Origin: Nocardiopsis ganjiahuensis DSM 45031
GTDB taxonomy: Bacteria > Actinomycetota > Actinomycetes > Streptosporangiales > Streptosporangiaceae
DNA: 64,000 bases
Direction of reading: 5' to 3'
Assembly: GCF_000341085.1 (NCBI RefSeq)
Contig: NZ_ANBA01000002.1
Location: 558,001 to 622,000 of the forward strand
Shown: piece by piece, positions 8,601 to 17,625 of the stretch
How positions within the stretch are numbered: the first letter of the stretch is position 1
How the letters are laid out: each line of letters begins with the position of its first letter
Notes under the pieces: generated by a model
Told to the model about the DNA's origin: nothing
What the model saw: the letters and a program-made list of their open reading frames with translations, nothing else
Database searches by the model: none
Program-made: the position numbers and the translations under genes

Positions 8601-10196
8601 TCACTCCGGCGTGTTAAACAAAGGGTCACTGTTTCGCTGGGACGTGTGGCCGGCCGCGGCATCGCCGTGGGCCGGGGTCTCGGTTCCGGGCGGCAGTCTC
8701 CGGAGGGCGACCAGGGCCAGGACCGTCACCCCGGCGAGCACCGCCGCGCCGGTGAGGGCGGCGGCGGCGATGCCGGAGGTGTAGGCGGTGAAGGCCGTGT
8801 CCAGGAGTGCCGCGGCTTCGGGGCCCGGGAGGTGGTCGGCGGTGGCGGCGGCTCCGGCGACGGTTTCGAGGGCGGCGTCGCCCGCACCGGGCAGGTTCTG
8901 TTCCATGCCGGAGCGGTAGGCCGAGGTGGCGATGGTTCCCAGGGTGGCGATGCCCAGGGCCGCGCCGAGTTCGGTGCTGGTCTCGGACACCCCGGCGGCG
9001 GCCCCGGCGCGCTCGGGCGGGGCGGTGGCCAGGACCAGGGTGTTGGCCAGGGTCGCCACCACCCCGATGCCGAAGGTGACCACGACGTATCCCGCCAGGA
9101 AGGGGACCGCGCCACCGCCGGTGCCGACCGTGCCGACGATCGTGAAGCCCACGGCTCCCACAGCCAGTCCCAGGCCCATGAGCGGGGCGGGGCGGACGCG
9201 GTCGGCGAGCAGGCCCGCGAAGGTCGCTCCGAGGACGGTGCCGAGGATGGTGGGCAGGGCGTACAGGGCGGCGGTCAGCGGGCTGAGCCCGTGCACGACC
9301 TGGAGGAAGGTGAAGGCGAGCAGCCCCAGGCCGGCCATCGCGAAGGCGACGGCGGTGTTGCCCGTGACCGAAGCGGCGAAGGCGGGCCGGGTGAACAGGG
9401 AGACGTCGATGAGCGGGTTGCGAGCGCTCCTCTGACGCAGGACGAAGACGGCGAGGAACGCCGCCCCGGCGACGAGGGCGGACACGGCGGTTCCGTCCGC
9501 GCCGTACTCGGCGAGGCGCTTGGCGGCGTAGACCAGGCTGAGGATCGCGACGAGCGAGGTCGCCGAGCCGAGCAGGTCGAAGGAGGCTTTCGCGGGGCTG
9601 CGGAATTCCGGCAGCAGGAACGGGGCGGCCAGGAGCAGCAGGGCCATGAACGGCAGGTTGATCAGGAAGACCGAGCCCCAGCGGAAGAACTCCAGCAGCA
9701 CGCCCCCGATGATCGGGCCGATGACCGCGCCGCCGGTGAAGGCGACGGTCCACAGGCCGATGGCGGAGCGGCGCTGGGCGGGGTCGGTGAACAGGGCCCG
9801 GATGAGCGAGAGCGTGGACGGGGCGAGTGTGGCGCCGCCGATACCGAGCAGCGCGCGGCCGAGGATGAACAGCTCCGGGCTGGTGGCGAGGGCCAGCAGC
9901 GCGGAGGCGGCTCCGAAGGCCAGGGCGCCGACGAGCAGGAGTCGTTTGCGGCCGATCCGGTCGCCGAGGCTGCCCATGGTGATGAGCAGTCCGGCCAGGA
10001 CGAAGCCGTAGACGTCCATCATCCACAGCCACTGGGTACCGCTGGGGTCGAGGTCCTGTGTGATGGCGGGCGCGGCGACGAAGAGCACCGACAGGTCCAT
10101 GGAGACCAGCAGCGCGGGGATCAGGAGCAGCGCCAGCCCGATCCAGGTGCGGCCGGTGGCGCGTTCGGGTGCGGCATGTGGGGTGGTCTTGTCCAT
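8601..10196 (-). CDS. DHA2-family MFS drug efflux transporter (EmrB/QacA type)
   Basis: The 531-residue protein has about 14 hydrophobic segments, as expected for DHA2 proton antiporters. Family motifs are LLVSMDLSVLFVAAPAI in helix 1, WMMDVYGFVLAGLLITMGSLGDRIGRKRLL (motif A after helix 2) and a motif C-like GPIIGGVLLEFFRW segment. Such pumps export cationic or hydrophobic compounds across the inner membrane. ATG 10196 is the start by comparison with the family, although the ribosome site is weak; the frame runs 12 codons further up across the operator region. It is divergent from a TetR gene 69 bases away, with palindromic operators between. The substrate is not predictable. Confidence 0.9.
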   Translation of the reverse strand: MDKTTPHAAPERATGRTWIGLALLLIPALLVSMDLSVLFVAAPAITQDLDPSGTQWLWMMDVYGFVLAGLLITMGSLGDRIGRKRLLLVGALAFGAASALLALATSPELFILGRALLGIGGATLAPSTLSLIRALFTDPAQRRSAIGLWTVAFTGGAVIGPIIGGVLLEFFRWGSVFLINLPFMALLLLAAPFLLPEFRSPAKASFDLLGSATSLVAILSLVYAAKRLAEYGADGTAVSALVAGAAFLAVFVLRQRSARNPLIDVSLFTRPAFAASVTGNTAVAFAMAGLGLLAFTFLQVVHGLSPLTAALYALPTILGTVLGATFAGLLADRVRPAPLMGLGLAVGAVGFTIVGTVGTGGGAVPFLAGYVVVTFGIGVVATLANTLVLATAPPERAGAAAGVSETSTELGAALGIATLGTIATSAYRSGMEQNLPGAGDAALETVAGAAATADHLPGPEAAALLDTAFTAYTSGIAAAALTGAAVLAGVTVLALVALRRLPPGTETPAHGDAAAGHTSQRNSDPLFNTPE

Positions 10197-10206
10197 GTGT
10201 TTGATC

Positions 10207-10245
10207 GTACGTGCGTACAAATCGGCCGTCAATATGTACGTACGT
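10207..10245. promoter_or_regulatory. Paired TetR operators between efflux gene and regulator
   Basis: Two related sites lie in the divergent intergenic region: GTACGTGCGTAC (10207-10218) with GTACG/CGTAC arms, and GTACGTACGT (10236-10245). Their position between a TetR gene and its neighbouring pump is the classical arrangement for repression of both promoters. Binding is inferred. Confidence 0.75.
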
Positions 10246-10265
10246 CAAAATGCTAGGGTGTGCGC

Positions 10266-10835
10266 ATGAGCCAACGTGAGGACCTGCTGGCGGGCGCGAA
10301 GAAGTGCCTGGCGGAGAAGGGCTACAGCAAGACCACCGCCCGGGACATCGCCGCGGCCTCGGGCGCGCACCTGGCGTCCATCGGATACCACTTCGGATCC
10401 AAGGACAACCTCATGAACACCGCGGTCCTCGAAGCGACCAGCGACTGGGGCGACGTCTTCGAGAAGGCCGTCCGGGAGGCCGTCACCGAGAGCCCCGAGG
10501 AACGGGCCCGGGTCCTGCTCACGGCGCTGTTCGCGACCCTCCCCGACCAGCGCGACCTCCTGGTGGCGAGTGTCCAGGCCTTCGCCCAGGCGCAGTTCGA
10601 CGAGGACGTCCGCGCGGCGCTGCGGGCCGGGATCGGCGAGGGGCGCCGCGAACTGGCCGCACTGGTCCTGGGAGTGCCCTCCGACCAGGTCGCCCCGGAC
10701 GTCGTCACCGGGCTGGGCTCGACGATCTACAACGCCGTCACCGGATACGTGCTCCAGTACCTCATCGACCCCGACGCGCTGCCCACCGTCGACCAGGCGA
10801 TGGAGGGTATGCGCACCCTCCTGGCCGAACACTGA
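10266..10835 (+). CDS. TetR/AcrR family transcriptional repressor
   Basis: The 189-residue protein has the TetR helix-turn-helix near residues 10-50, seen in AEKGYSKTTARDIAAASGAH and IGYHFGSKDNL, followed by an all-helical ligand-binding domain. ATG 10266 has AGGG seven bases upstream; a GTG two codons earlier is less likely. It is transcribed away from the DHA2 pump, and the shared palindromes suggest it represses the pump and itself until a drug-like ligand binds. The inducer is unknown. Confidence 0.9.
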   Translation: MSQREDLLAGAKKCLAEKGYSKTTARDIAAASGAHLASIGYHFGSKDNLMNTAVLEATSDWGDVFEKAVREAVTESPEERARVLLTALFATLPDQRDLLVASVQAFAQAQFDEDVRAALRAGIGEGRRELAALVLGVPSDQVAPDVVTGLGSTIYNAVTGYVLQYLIDPDALPTVDQAMEGMRTLLAEH

Positions 10836-10886
10836 AGCCGGATCCCGCACGGCGCCCCGCCCCGGAAGCGGACGGGCGGAAACGAC

Positions 10887-10917
10887 CGGGCCCCGGCGCC
10901 GACGGCACCGGGGCCCG
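10887..10917. terminator. Hairpin between convergent tetR-family gene and purE
   Basis: A perfect 10-bp stem CGGGCCCCGG / CCGGGGCCCG with an 11-base loop lies between the two convergent stop codons. It lacks a T run but is well placed as a bidirectional terminator. Confidence 0.65.
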
Positions 10918-10935
10918 GGGGCCGATCAGGCGGTC

Positions 10936-11469
10936 CTAGAAACCGAAGCCCATGGTCGAGCCGCTGTCGGACACCTCGCGGCGCAGTCGCTCACCCTTGG
11001 CGTGCGCCTGCTCCTTGAGCTCCTCCTGGAACTTGGCCATGCGCTCGGCCAGCTCCGGGTCGTGCGCGGCGAGCTGGCGCACCGCCAGCAGGCCGGCGTT
11101 GCGGGCCGCGCCCACCGCGACCGTGGCCACGGGGACCCCGGCGGGCATCTGCACGATGGACAGCAGCGAGTCCATGCCGTCCAGGTACTTGAGCGGGACG
11201 GGAACGCCGATCACCGGCAGGGTGGTGACCGAGGCCAGCATCCCGGGCAGGTGGGCCGCGCCGCCCGCGCCGGCGATGATCGCCTTCAGGCCGCGCCCGG
11301 CCGCCTCGGTCCCGTAGGCGATCATCTCGTTCGGCATGCGGTGCGCTGAGACCACGTCGGCCTCGAAGGGGACCCCGAACTCCTTCAGCGCCTCGGCCGC
11401 GTCGCGCATCACCGGCCAGTCGGAGTCGGAACCCATCACGATGCCCACCACGGGCTTGTTCTCGGTCAC
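10936..11469 (-). CDS. purE: N5-carboxyaminoimidazole ribonucleotide mutase
   Basis: PurE converts N5-CAIR to CAIR in purine synthesis. The 177-residue protein has [14 protein letters not shown] with the catalytic serine, SAHRMPNEM with the catalytic histidine, and the [14 protein letters not shown] segment of the octameric class I enzyme. GTG 11469 overlaps the purK stop by four bases (GTGA), so translation is coupled and the two enzymes of this two-step route are made together. The C-terminal tail beyond residue 155 is slightly longer than in E. coli. Confidence 0.95.
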   Translation of the reverse strand: MTENKPVVGIVMGSDSDWPVMRDAAEALKEFGVPFEADVVSAHRMPNEMIAYGTEAAGRGLKAIIAGAGGAAHLPGMLASVTTLPVIGVPVPLKYLDGMDSLLSIVQMPAGVPVATVAVGAARNAGLLAVRQLAAHDPELAERMAKFQEELKEQAHAKGERLRREVSDSGSTMGFGF

Positions 11470-12641
11470 TTCTGATCTCCTCGCAGATAGCCGGCGGCGT
11501 CGCGGGCACGCTCCAGCAGGTCCTGGTGGTCGTCACCCATCACGGTGACGTGCCCGATCTTGCGGCCCGGACGCACGTCCTTGCCGTAGAAGTGCACCTT
11601 CACCTCGGGATCCTTGGCCATGACGTGCAGGTAGCGGCGGTAGACGTCGGGGTCCTCACCGCCCAGCAGGTTGGCCATGACGGTGTAGGGGGCGTTGGTG
11701 CGCGGCGACCCCAGGGGCAGGTTCAGGACCGCGCGCAGGTGCTGCTCGAACTGGGACGTCCGGGCACCCTCGATGCTCCAGTGACCGGAGTTGTGCGGGC
11801 GCATGGCCAACTCGTTGACGACCACGTCGTCGGCGGTCTCGAACAGCTCTACCGCCAGCACACCGGTGACGTCCAGGGCCTGGGCGATCTCGATGGCCAG
11901 CTGCTGGGCGCGCAGGGCCTTGGTCTCGGACAGGTTCGGCGCGGGGGCGATCACCTCGTGGCAGATCCCGCCGCGCTGCACCGTCTCCACGACCGGGTAG
12001 ACGGCGACCTGGCCGTGCGGGGAACGCGCCACCTGGACGGCCAGTTCACGGCTGAAGTCCACCTTCTCCTCGGCCAGGAGCGGCACCTCCTCCGCGGCGG
12101 CGCGGTCCACGACCTCGCGGGCCTCCTCGGGGCCGTCGACGACCCACACGCCCTTGCCGTCGTAACCGCCGCGCGCGGCCTTGAGCACGACCGGCCAGCC
12201 GGTCCCCGCCTCGCCCTCGGCGCCCTCGGCGAACCCGGTGACGTGGTCGAGGGTGGTCACCGCCCGCCAACGCGGTGAGGGGGCCTCCAGCTCGGCCATG
12301 CGGGTGCGCATGCGCAGCTTGTCCTGGGCGAAGCGGAGGGCGTCGCGGCCGGGGCGCAGCAGCCCGCCCGCCTCCTCCACGGCCCGCAGGACCGGTTCGG
12401 GCACGTGCTCGTGGTCGAAGGTGACCACGTCGTGGGCCTTGGCGAAGGCCAGGACGTCGTCCAACCCGCGGTCGTCGCCGAGGGTGACGTCACCACAGAC
12501 CAGGGCCGCGCTGTCGGCGGGGTCGGCGGCCAGGACGGAGAAGTCCACTCCCAGGCCGATGCCCGCCTGGTGGGTCATCCGGGAGAGTTGCCCTCCGCCC
12601 ACCATTCCCACGCGGGGGACGATGCGGTTACGCTCGCTCAC
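11466..12641 (-). CDS. purK: N5-carboxyaminoimidazole ribonucleotide synthase
   Basis: PurK is an ATP-grasp ligase that carboxylates AIR with bicarbonate and ATP to give N5-CAIR, the substrate of PurE. The 391-residue protein starts with [17 protein letters not shown], has the ATP-binding [13 protein letters not shown] loop and the ATP-grasp residues of [15 protein letters not shown] and [18 protein letters not shown]. The start is GTG 12641. It forms a two-gene operon with purE. Confidence 0.95.
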   Translation of the reverse strand: MSERNRIVPRVGMVGGGQLSRMTHQAGIGLGVDFSVLAADPADSAALVCGDVTLGDDRGLDDVLAFAKAHDVVTFDHEHVPEPVLRAVEEAGGLLRPGRDALRFAQDKLRMRTRMAELEAPSPRWRAVTTLDHVTGFAEGAEGEAGTGWPVVLKAARGGYDGKGVWVVDGPEEAREVVDRAAAEEVPLLAEEKVDFSRELAVQVARSPHGQVAVYPVVETVQRGGICHEVIAPAPNLSETKALRAQQLAIEIAQALDVTGVLAVELFETADDVVVNELAMRPHNSGHWSIEGARTSQFEQHLRAVLNLPLGSPRTNAPYTVMANLLGGEDPDVYRRYLHVMAKDPEVKVHFYGKDVRPGRKIGHVTVMGDDHQDLLERARDAAGYLRGDQK

Positions 12642-12838
12642 AGTTCCTCAACTCAATGCTCGTCAACCGCGGATGCGGGGCGGATCCGCGCACGGCGGAC
12701 CCTGGCCGTTCGGCTCGGAACCCGCGGCCGGGGTGTCTGTCGAAGCCCCCGGCTAGAGTCTAGAGCGTGCGGGTGCGTCGGCCTCAAGGCCCACTCCCCC
12801 ACCGCCGCGACCCCCACCAGGACCGGAAGGCTCAGGCC

Positions 12839-13330
12839 ATGCGTGAGTTCCTCTCCCGACGCCCCCGGCTGGCCGGGCTGGCCGCCGAGGTCGGCAAGTT
12901 CGGCTCGGTCGGCGCCGTGGCCTACGCCGTGCAGCTGATCGCGACCAACCTGCTGTGGGCCGGCGGCGTGCAGGTGATGACCGGGCAGGTGCTGGGCACC
13001 CTGTGCGCGATCGCGGTGGCCTTCGTCGGCAACCGGTTCTGGACCTTCGGCGACCGGGCCCGTACCGGCTACGGCCGGGAGACCTTCCTGTTCCTGGTGA
13101 TGAACGGCGTGGGCATGCTCGTCCAGGTGGGCTGCCAGGCCTTCTCCCTCTACGTGCTCGGCCTCGACGGCGCCCTCGCGCAGAACATCTCCGGCAACGT
13201 CGTGGGGGTCGGCCTGGGCACCCTGTTCCGCTTCTTCTCCTACCGCACCTGGGTCTTCCCTCCGCAGCCGGAGACGGAAGCGGGGGACGGCGTCCCCGAG
13301 GGCGACGGGGTGCCCCGGACTCAGGGCTGA
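12839..13330 (+). CDS. GtrA family membrane protein
   Basis: The 163-residue product has four membrane helices and the family motifs KFGSVGAVAYAVQ, FVGNRFWTFGDR and FRFFSYRTWVF. GtrA-like proteins are thought to help move undecaprenyl-linked sugars across the membrane; the partner here is unknown. ATG 12839 has GGAAGG eight bases upstream and is preferred to a start at 12767. Its last ten bases overlap the end of the convergent CPBP protease gene. Confidence 0.85.
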   Translation: MREFLSRRPRLAGLAAEVGKFGSVGAVAYAVQLIATNLLWAGGVQVMTGQVLGTLCAIAVAFVGNRFWTFGDRARTGYGRETFLFLVMNGVGMLVQVGCQAFSLYVLGLDGALAQNISGNVVGVGLGTLFRFFSYRTWVFPPQPETEAGDGVPEGDGVPRTQG

Positions 13331-14517
13331 GTGGTGGCGCTGCGGCGGGCGACGCCGTGTCGGCGGGCCAGGCCCGTGACCAGCAGCAGGTAGAGGCCGA
13401 CCTGGACGACCGTCAGGACCAGGGTCGTCGGGGTGTTGGTGCCCACCGGCAGGCCGCTGCCGATCACCACGCCCGTGCCGACCTCGGACAGGCGGCCCTC
13501 GACGGCGCACAGGGAGAGCTGGACGAGGCTGTTGACCACGTGCAGGCCGATCGCGGCCTCCAGGCCGCCGGTACGCCAGGTCAGCCAGGCCATGCCCAGG
13601 CCGAAGACGGCCAGGGACACCGTGGCCCACAGGTGCCCCGGGTGGGTGGACGCGTACAGGGCGGCGAACAGGGTCCCGCCCGCCAGGACGGCGGGCCACG
13701 GCGAGCGCAGCACCCGGGCGAAGGAGCTGTCGCCGCCGGGTGATCCGAGCGATCCCACGAGCTGCATGACCAGCCCGCGCACGGTCATCTCCTCGGCCGC
13801 GGACTGGAACGGCACCAGGAGCACGATCACGAGCACCGCCGCCGCGAGGGCCTCGGCGCTCCCGTAGTTGACGGAGACCGGGCCGTCGGCGGGCGTACCG
13901 CCGGACAGGACCAGGAGCAGCATGGCGCCCGCGGTGAGGGGGACCGCCGCGGTGAACACGCAGCGGGCCAGCCAGCGCCAGCGCATCCGGCCCGCGACGG
14001 AGAACAGCGCGCCGGTCCGGCGCCACTGCACCACGCGGACCACGAAGAGTGTCACCGGTACGAGCAGTGCGATGGCCGACAGTCCGAAGGCCAGTCCGGC
14101 GATCTCCCCCACCCGGACCGAGTCGGGGGCCAGACCGCTGCCGCCGAGGATCGCGACGATCGTCATCACGACCAGGACGCCGACCCACAGGAAGAACAGC
14201 AGGACCGTGAAGACCAGGAGCGAGAGCGGGAACACCCACCAGCGGAAGCGCGGGGTCCGGGCGAGCCTGTGATAGGACTCACCTTCGGGGATCTCCGCGC
14301 AGGCGAACTGGCTCGACCGCACCGGACGCGGTGGTGGCCAAGCCCACACCGACGGGTCCGGGGTCAGCGCGGGGTGCCCGCCGGGCGGGGTCGACCTCGC
14401 CCCGCCGGGCGGCCAGGCCCAGGTCTGCTCCTGGGTGTAACCACCGGAAGTCTGCCCCTCCGGCCCCTCAGGCGCGGCGGGCCAGGACGAACCAGGCGGT
14501 GGCGGCACATTTCCCAT
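13321..14517 (-). CDS. CPBP family intramembrane glutamic protease
   Basis: The 398-residue protein has a Pro/Gly-rich N-terminus of about 110 residues, then eight or so membrane helices. The ABI/CPBP catalytic motifs are complete: SAAEEMTVRGL (EExxxR), ALYASTHPGH (FxxxH-type) and GLHVVNSL (HxxxN). Relatives cleave prenylated or membrane peptides or act in bacteriocin self-protection; the substrate is unknown. It is convergent with GtrA, with overlapping stop codons, and divergent from mrp. No good ribosome site precedes ATG 14517. Confidence 0.85.
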   Translation of the reverse strand: MGNVPPPPGSSWPAAPEGPEGQTSGGYTQEQTWAWPPGGARSTPPGGHPALTPDPSVWAWPPPRPVRSSQFACAEIPEGESYHRLARTPRFRWWVFPLSLLVFTVLLFFLWVGVLVVMTIVAILGGSGLAPDSVRVGEIAGLAFGLSAIALLVPVTLFVVRVVQWRRTGALFSVAGRMRWRWLARCVFTAAVPLTAGAMLLLVLSGGTPADGPVSVNYGSAEALAAAVLVIVLLVPFQSAAEEMTVRGLVMQLVGSLGSPGGDSSFARVLRSPWPAVLAGGTLFAALYASTHPGHLWATVSLAVFGLGMAWLTWRTGGLEAAIGLHVVNSLVQLSLCAVEGRLSEVGTGVVIGSGLPVGTNTPTTLVLTVVQVGLYLLLVTGLARRHGVARRSATTQP

Positions 14518-14727
14518 CGTGCGCCGAGACTACTATCCGGGCATGTATTGCCTGCGTTAAGGCCACGCCTTTAACGCCTGGTCGCGGTACGCAGCGGGTG
14601 CGCCACAGGCCCTGCGGGAGCGGGCCCCGGACGGAATAGCGCACGGTGCGCCCCCTGTTGGAACTGGTGGTCCTGCGAGTGACACCACAGGCCGAGTACC
14701 CCGTCCCGCTGACCTACGATTGAGCAC

Positions 14728-15867
14728 ATGTCCTCCACACCAACCACCGAGCAGGTCCACGAAGCCCTGGCCACGGTGCAAGACCCGGAGATCCACCGTC
14801 CCATCACCGACCTCGGCATGGTCAAGAGCGTCGAGATCGGCGACGACGGTGCCGTGCACGTCGGTATCTACCTCACGGTGGCCGGCTGCCCGATGAAGGG
14901 CCGCATCGAAAAGGACGTGACGGCAGCGGTGACCAAGGTCGCCGGCGTCACCAAGGTCACCGTCGAACTCGACGTCATGAACGAGGAACAGCGCAAGGAG
15001 CTCCAGACCAAGCTCCGCGGCGGCCAGGCGGAGAAGGAGATCCCCTTCGCCAAGCCGAACTCCCTCACCAAGGTCTACGCGGTCGCCTCGGGCAAGGGCG
15101 GTGTCGGCAAGTCGTCCGTCACCGTGAACCTCGCCGCCGCGCTCGCGGCCCAGGGTCACAAGGTGGGCGTCGTCGACGCCGACATCTACGGCCACTCGGT
15201 GCCGCGCATGCTCGGTGCGTCGGACTTCCCGACCAAGGTCGAGGACATGATCCTCCCGCCGACGGCCCACAACATCAAGGTCATCTCGGTGGGCATGTTC
15301 ACCGAGGGCAACACCCCGGTGGTGTGGCGCGGACCGATGCTGCACCGCGCCCTCCAGCAGTTCCTCTCCGACGTCTTCTGGGGTGACCTGGACGTCCTGC
15401 TGATGGACCTGCCCCCGGGCACCGGTGACATCGCGATCTCCGTCGCGCAGATGCTCCCGGGCGCCGAGCTGATCGTGGTCACCACGCCCCAGCAGGCCGC
15501 GGCCGAGGTCGCCGAGCGCGCGGGCGCCATCACCGCCCAGACGCACCAGCGCATCGCCGGTGTCATCGAGAACATGTCCTACTACCAGCCGGAGGACGGC
15601 GGCGATCCCGTCTACCTCTTCGGCCAGGGCGGTGGCCAGAAGGTCGCCGACGCCCTGACCAAGACCCTCGGCGCCGAGATCCCGCTCATGGGGCAGGTGC
15701 CGCTGGACACCCGTCTGCGCGAGGGCGGCGACGTGGGCCAGCCGCTGGTTCTGACCCACCCCGACGCCGAGGCCAGCAAGGTGCTCGTCTCGATCTCCGA
15801 GAAGCTGGTCGGCAAGCCCCGCGGGCTGGCCGGGATGCAGCTGGGCATCTCCCCCGCCGGTCGCTGA
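14728..15867 (+). CDS. mrp: Mrp/ApbC iron-sulfur cluster carrier ATPase
   Basis: The 379-residue protein fuses an N-terminal MIP18/DUF59 domain (about 5-80, LTVAGCPMKGRIEKD) to a ParA-like ATPase. It shows the deviant Walker A motif GKGGVGKSSVTVNLA and the switch segment MDLPPGTGDIA. Mrp proteins bind and hand over Fe-S clusters in the cytoplasm. The usual C-terminal CxxC is replaced around NMSYYQPEDG, as in many actinobacteria. In M. tuberculosis mrp (Rv1229c) also lies close to the sigE-htrA cluster, as here. Confidence 0.92.
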   Translation: MSSTPTTEQVHEALATVQDPEIHRPITDLGMVKSVEIGDDGAVHVGIYLTVAGCPMKGRIEKDVTAAVTKVAGVTKVTVELDVMNEEQRKELQTKLRGGQAEKEIPFAKPNSLTKVYAVASGKGGVGKSSVTVNLAAALAAQGHKVGVVDADIYGHSVPRMLGASDFPTKVEDMILPPTAHNIKVISVGMFTEGNTPVVWRGPMLHRALQQFLSDVFWGDLDVLLMDLPPGTGDIAISVAQMLPGAELIVVTTPQQAAAEVAERAGAITAQTHQRIAGVIENMSYYQPEDGGDPVYLFGQGGGQKVADALTKTLGAEIPLMGQVPLDTRLREGGDVGQPLVLTHPDAEASKVLVSISEKLVGKPRGLAGMQLGISPAGR

Positions 15868-15906
15868 CGACCGACCGCTCCCGAAGGTCGGCTGGAAGAC
15901 ACGCGT

Positions 15907-15937
15907 ACGGCCCCCGAGTCCTGGACTCGGGGGCCGT
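15907..15937. terminator. Bidirectional terminator between mrp and htrA
   Basis: A perfect 14-bp stem (ACGGCCCCCGAGTC / GACTCGGGGGCCGT) with a CTG loop lies between the convergent mrp and htrA stop codons. Confidence 0.85.
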
Positions 15938-15964
15938 CGTGTCGCCCGGACCGGCAGCCGCGGG

Positions 15965-17563
15965 TCAGTCGGCCGAGCCGAGGGTGACGTTGACGGTCTC
16001 CCGTTCGCCGTCCCGCTCGTACTCCAGCTCGACCTCGTCGCCCGGCTCGCGGTCCCGCACCATGGCCTGGAGCTCGCCGTGGGAGTTGACCCTGCGGCCG
16101 TCGAAGCTGACGATCACGTCGCCCGGCTCCAGCCCGGCCTCGTCGGCGGGGCCTCCGGTCTCGACGGCGTTCGGACCGTCGTCGATGACCGCGCCGATGA
16201 CCGGGCTCTCCTGGTCGTAGGTGACCCCGAGGTCCGCGTAGGTGGTCTCACCGTGGTCGATCATCCGGTTGACGACCTGCTCGGCCTCGGTGGAGGGGAT
16301 CGCGAAGCCGAGGCCGATGTTGCCGCCCGGCTGCTCGCCCATGGTGCCGCCGCCCATGGTGACGATCATCGAGTTGACCCCGATGACCCGCCCCTGGATG
16401 TCCACGAGGGGGCCGCCGGAGTTGCCGGGGTTGATCGCCGCGTCGGTCTGGAGGGCGAAGAACTGGCTCTCGCCCTGGTCCGAGCTGACCGGCCGCTCCA
16501 CGGCGCTGATGATGCCCTGGGTGACCGTCCCGGCCAGGCCCAGGGGCGCACCGATCGCGATGACCTCGTCGCCGACGACCGCTTCGTCCGAGTTGCCGAA
16601 CTCCAGCGGCTCGACGTCGTTGGGATCCTCCAGTTCCAGCACGGCCAGGTCGGAGCTGGGGTCGGAGCCGACCACCGTGCCCAGGCTGAACTTGCCGTCG
16701 CTGTACTCGATGATGATCCCGTCCTCCTCGAGGGGCGCGGAGACGTGGTCGTTGGTGACCACGTAGTCGCCCTCGATGACGAAACCCGAACCGCTCGCCC
16801 CGACGCGGCCGCCCGCGCTGCGCAGGGAGACCACGCTCGGGCTGACCCGCTGGGCCACACCCGCGATGGTGTCGGGGGCGCGCTCGGGCGCCTCGGGAGG
16901 GGGCTCGTTGATGATCGGCCCCTCCTGGGGAGGCGGGGCCTCCTGCTCGCCCGAGGAGCTGAGCAGGCCGCCGGCGAGCCCGCCCGCGCCGCCCGCGATG
17001 AGGGCGACGACCAGCATGCCGCTCAGCGCCGCCCAGGCGGGGATCCCGCGCTTCGCGGAGATCGTCCCGGGGGCCGGGGCGGGCTGGCCGTACTGGGTCG
17101 CCGGGGCGCCGGGGGGCACGGCGAAGTGTCCGTGGCTCTGGGAGCCCTGCTGGGAGGGCTGCCCCTGGTAGGACGGCTGCCCCTGCGGGGCCTGTGGGGC
17201 CTGCGGAGTCTGCGGGGCCTGGTGGGGGGTCTGTCCGTACTGGCCGGACTGCCCCTGCTGGGGGTGCTGGCCCTGGTTGTAGCCGGTGGGGTCTTCCGGG
17301 GAGGACGGGTTGGGGTGCATGGGGTCTCCGCTGCCGGGGGTCGAACCCTGGGTGGTGCCCTGGTTCACGGGACGTTCGGGCTGGGGAGGGCGGCCTCCCT
17401 GGGGGTGGGGCGGAGCGATCCACGCGCCGGTGGGCCGCGACGGGGGTTCCGCGGGCGCCTGCCCCGTGGCGGGCGTGTCCGGCACACCTCGCTGGGGTAC
17501 GCCGCCGTTCGGCGAAGGGGTCCACCCCTCAGCGGGCTCCGAACGGTCGTTGTCCTGACTCAA
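15965..17563 (-). CDS. htrA: HtrA/DegP-like membrane-anchored serine protease with PDZ domain
   Basis: The 532-residue protein has a disordered Pro/Gln/Gly-rich cytoplasmic N-terminus (about 165 residues), one membrane helix (LSGMLVVALIAGGAGGLAGG), a trypsin-like domain with His (VVTNDHV), Asp (SSDLAVLEL) and Ser (NPGNSGGPL), and a C-terminal PDZ domain (AGLEPGDVIVSFDGRRV). It degrades or refolds damaged proteins outside the membrane. The start is taken as TTG 17563, with GGAG six bases upstream; upstream codons are not protein-like. It is the last gene of the sigE operon, 62 bases after the RseB-like gene. In M. tuberculosis HtrA follows RseA directly and is followed by tatB, which is absent here. 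Confidence 0.9.
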   Translation of the reverse strand: MSQDNDRSEPAEGWTPSPNGGVPQRGVPDTPATGQAPAEPPSRPTGAWIAPPHPQGGRPPQPERPVNQGTTQGSTPGSGDPMHPNPSSPEDPTGYNQGQHPQQGQSGQYGQTPHQAPQTPQAPQAPQGQPSYQGQPSQQGSQSHGHFAVPPGAPATQYGQPAPAPGTISAKRGIPAWAALSGMLVVALIAGGAGGLAGGLLSSSGEQEAPPPQEGPIINEPPPEAPERAPDTIAGVAQRVSPSVVSLRSAGGRVGASGSGFVIEGDYVVTNDHVSAPLEEDGIIIEYSDGKFSLGTVVGSDPSSDLAVLELEDPNDVEPLEFGNSDEAVVGDEVIAIGAPLGLAGTVTQGIISAVERPVSSDQGESQFFALQTDAAINPGNSGGPLVDIQGRVIGVNSMIVTMGGGTMGEQPGGNIGLGFAIPSTEAEQVVNRMIDHGETTYADLGVTYDQESPVIGAVIDDGPNAVETGGPADEAGLEPGDVIVSFDGRRVNSHGELQAMVRDREPGDEVELEYERDGERETVNVTLGSAD

Positions 17564-17625
17564 GACCTGCTCCGTATGTCGCTTGGCTTTCGGCTCGGCA
17601 GACGCTCCGCCGGTCGGCCAGGCCC

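Noticed and set aside
5503..8604. Immunity protein for the TNT toxin
   Set aside because: No small conserved gene between the toxin and the HNH gene; the frames there are repeat or antisense shadows.
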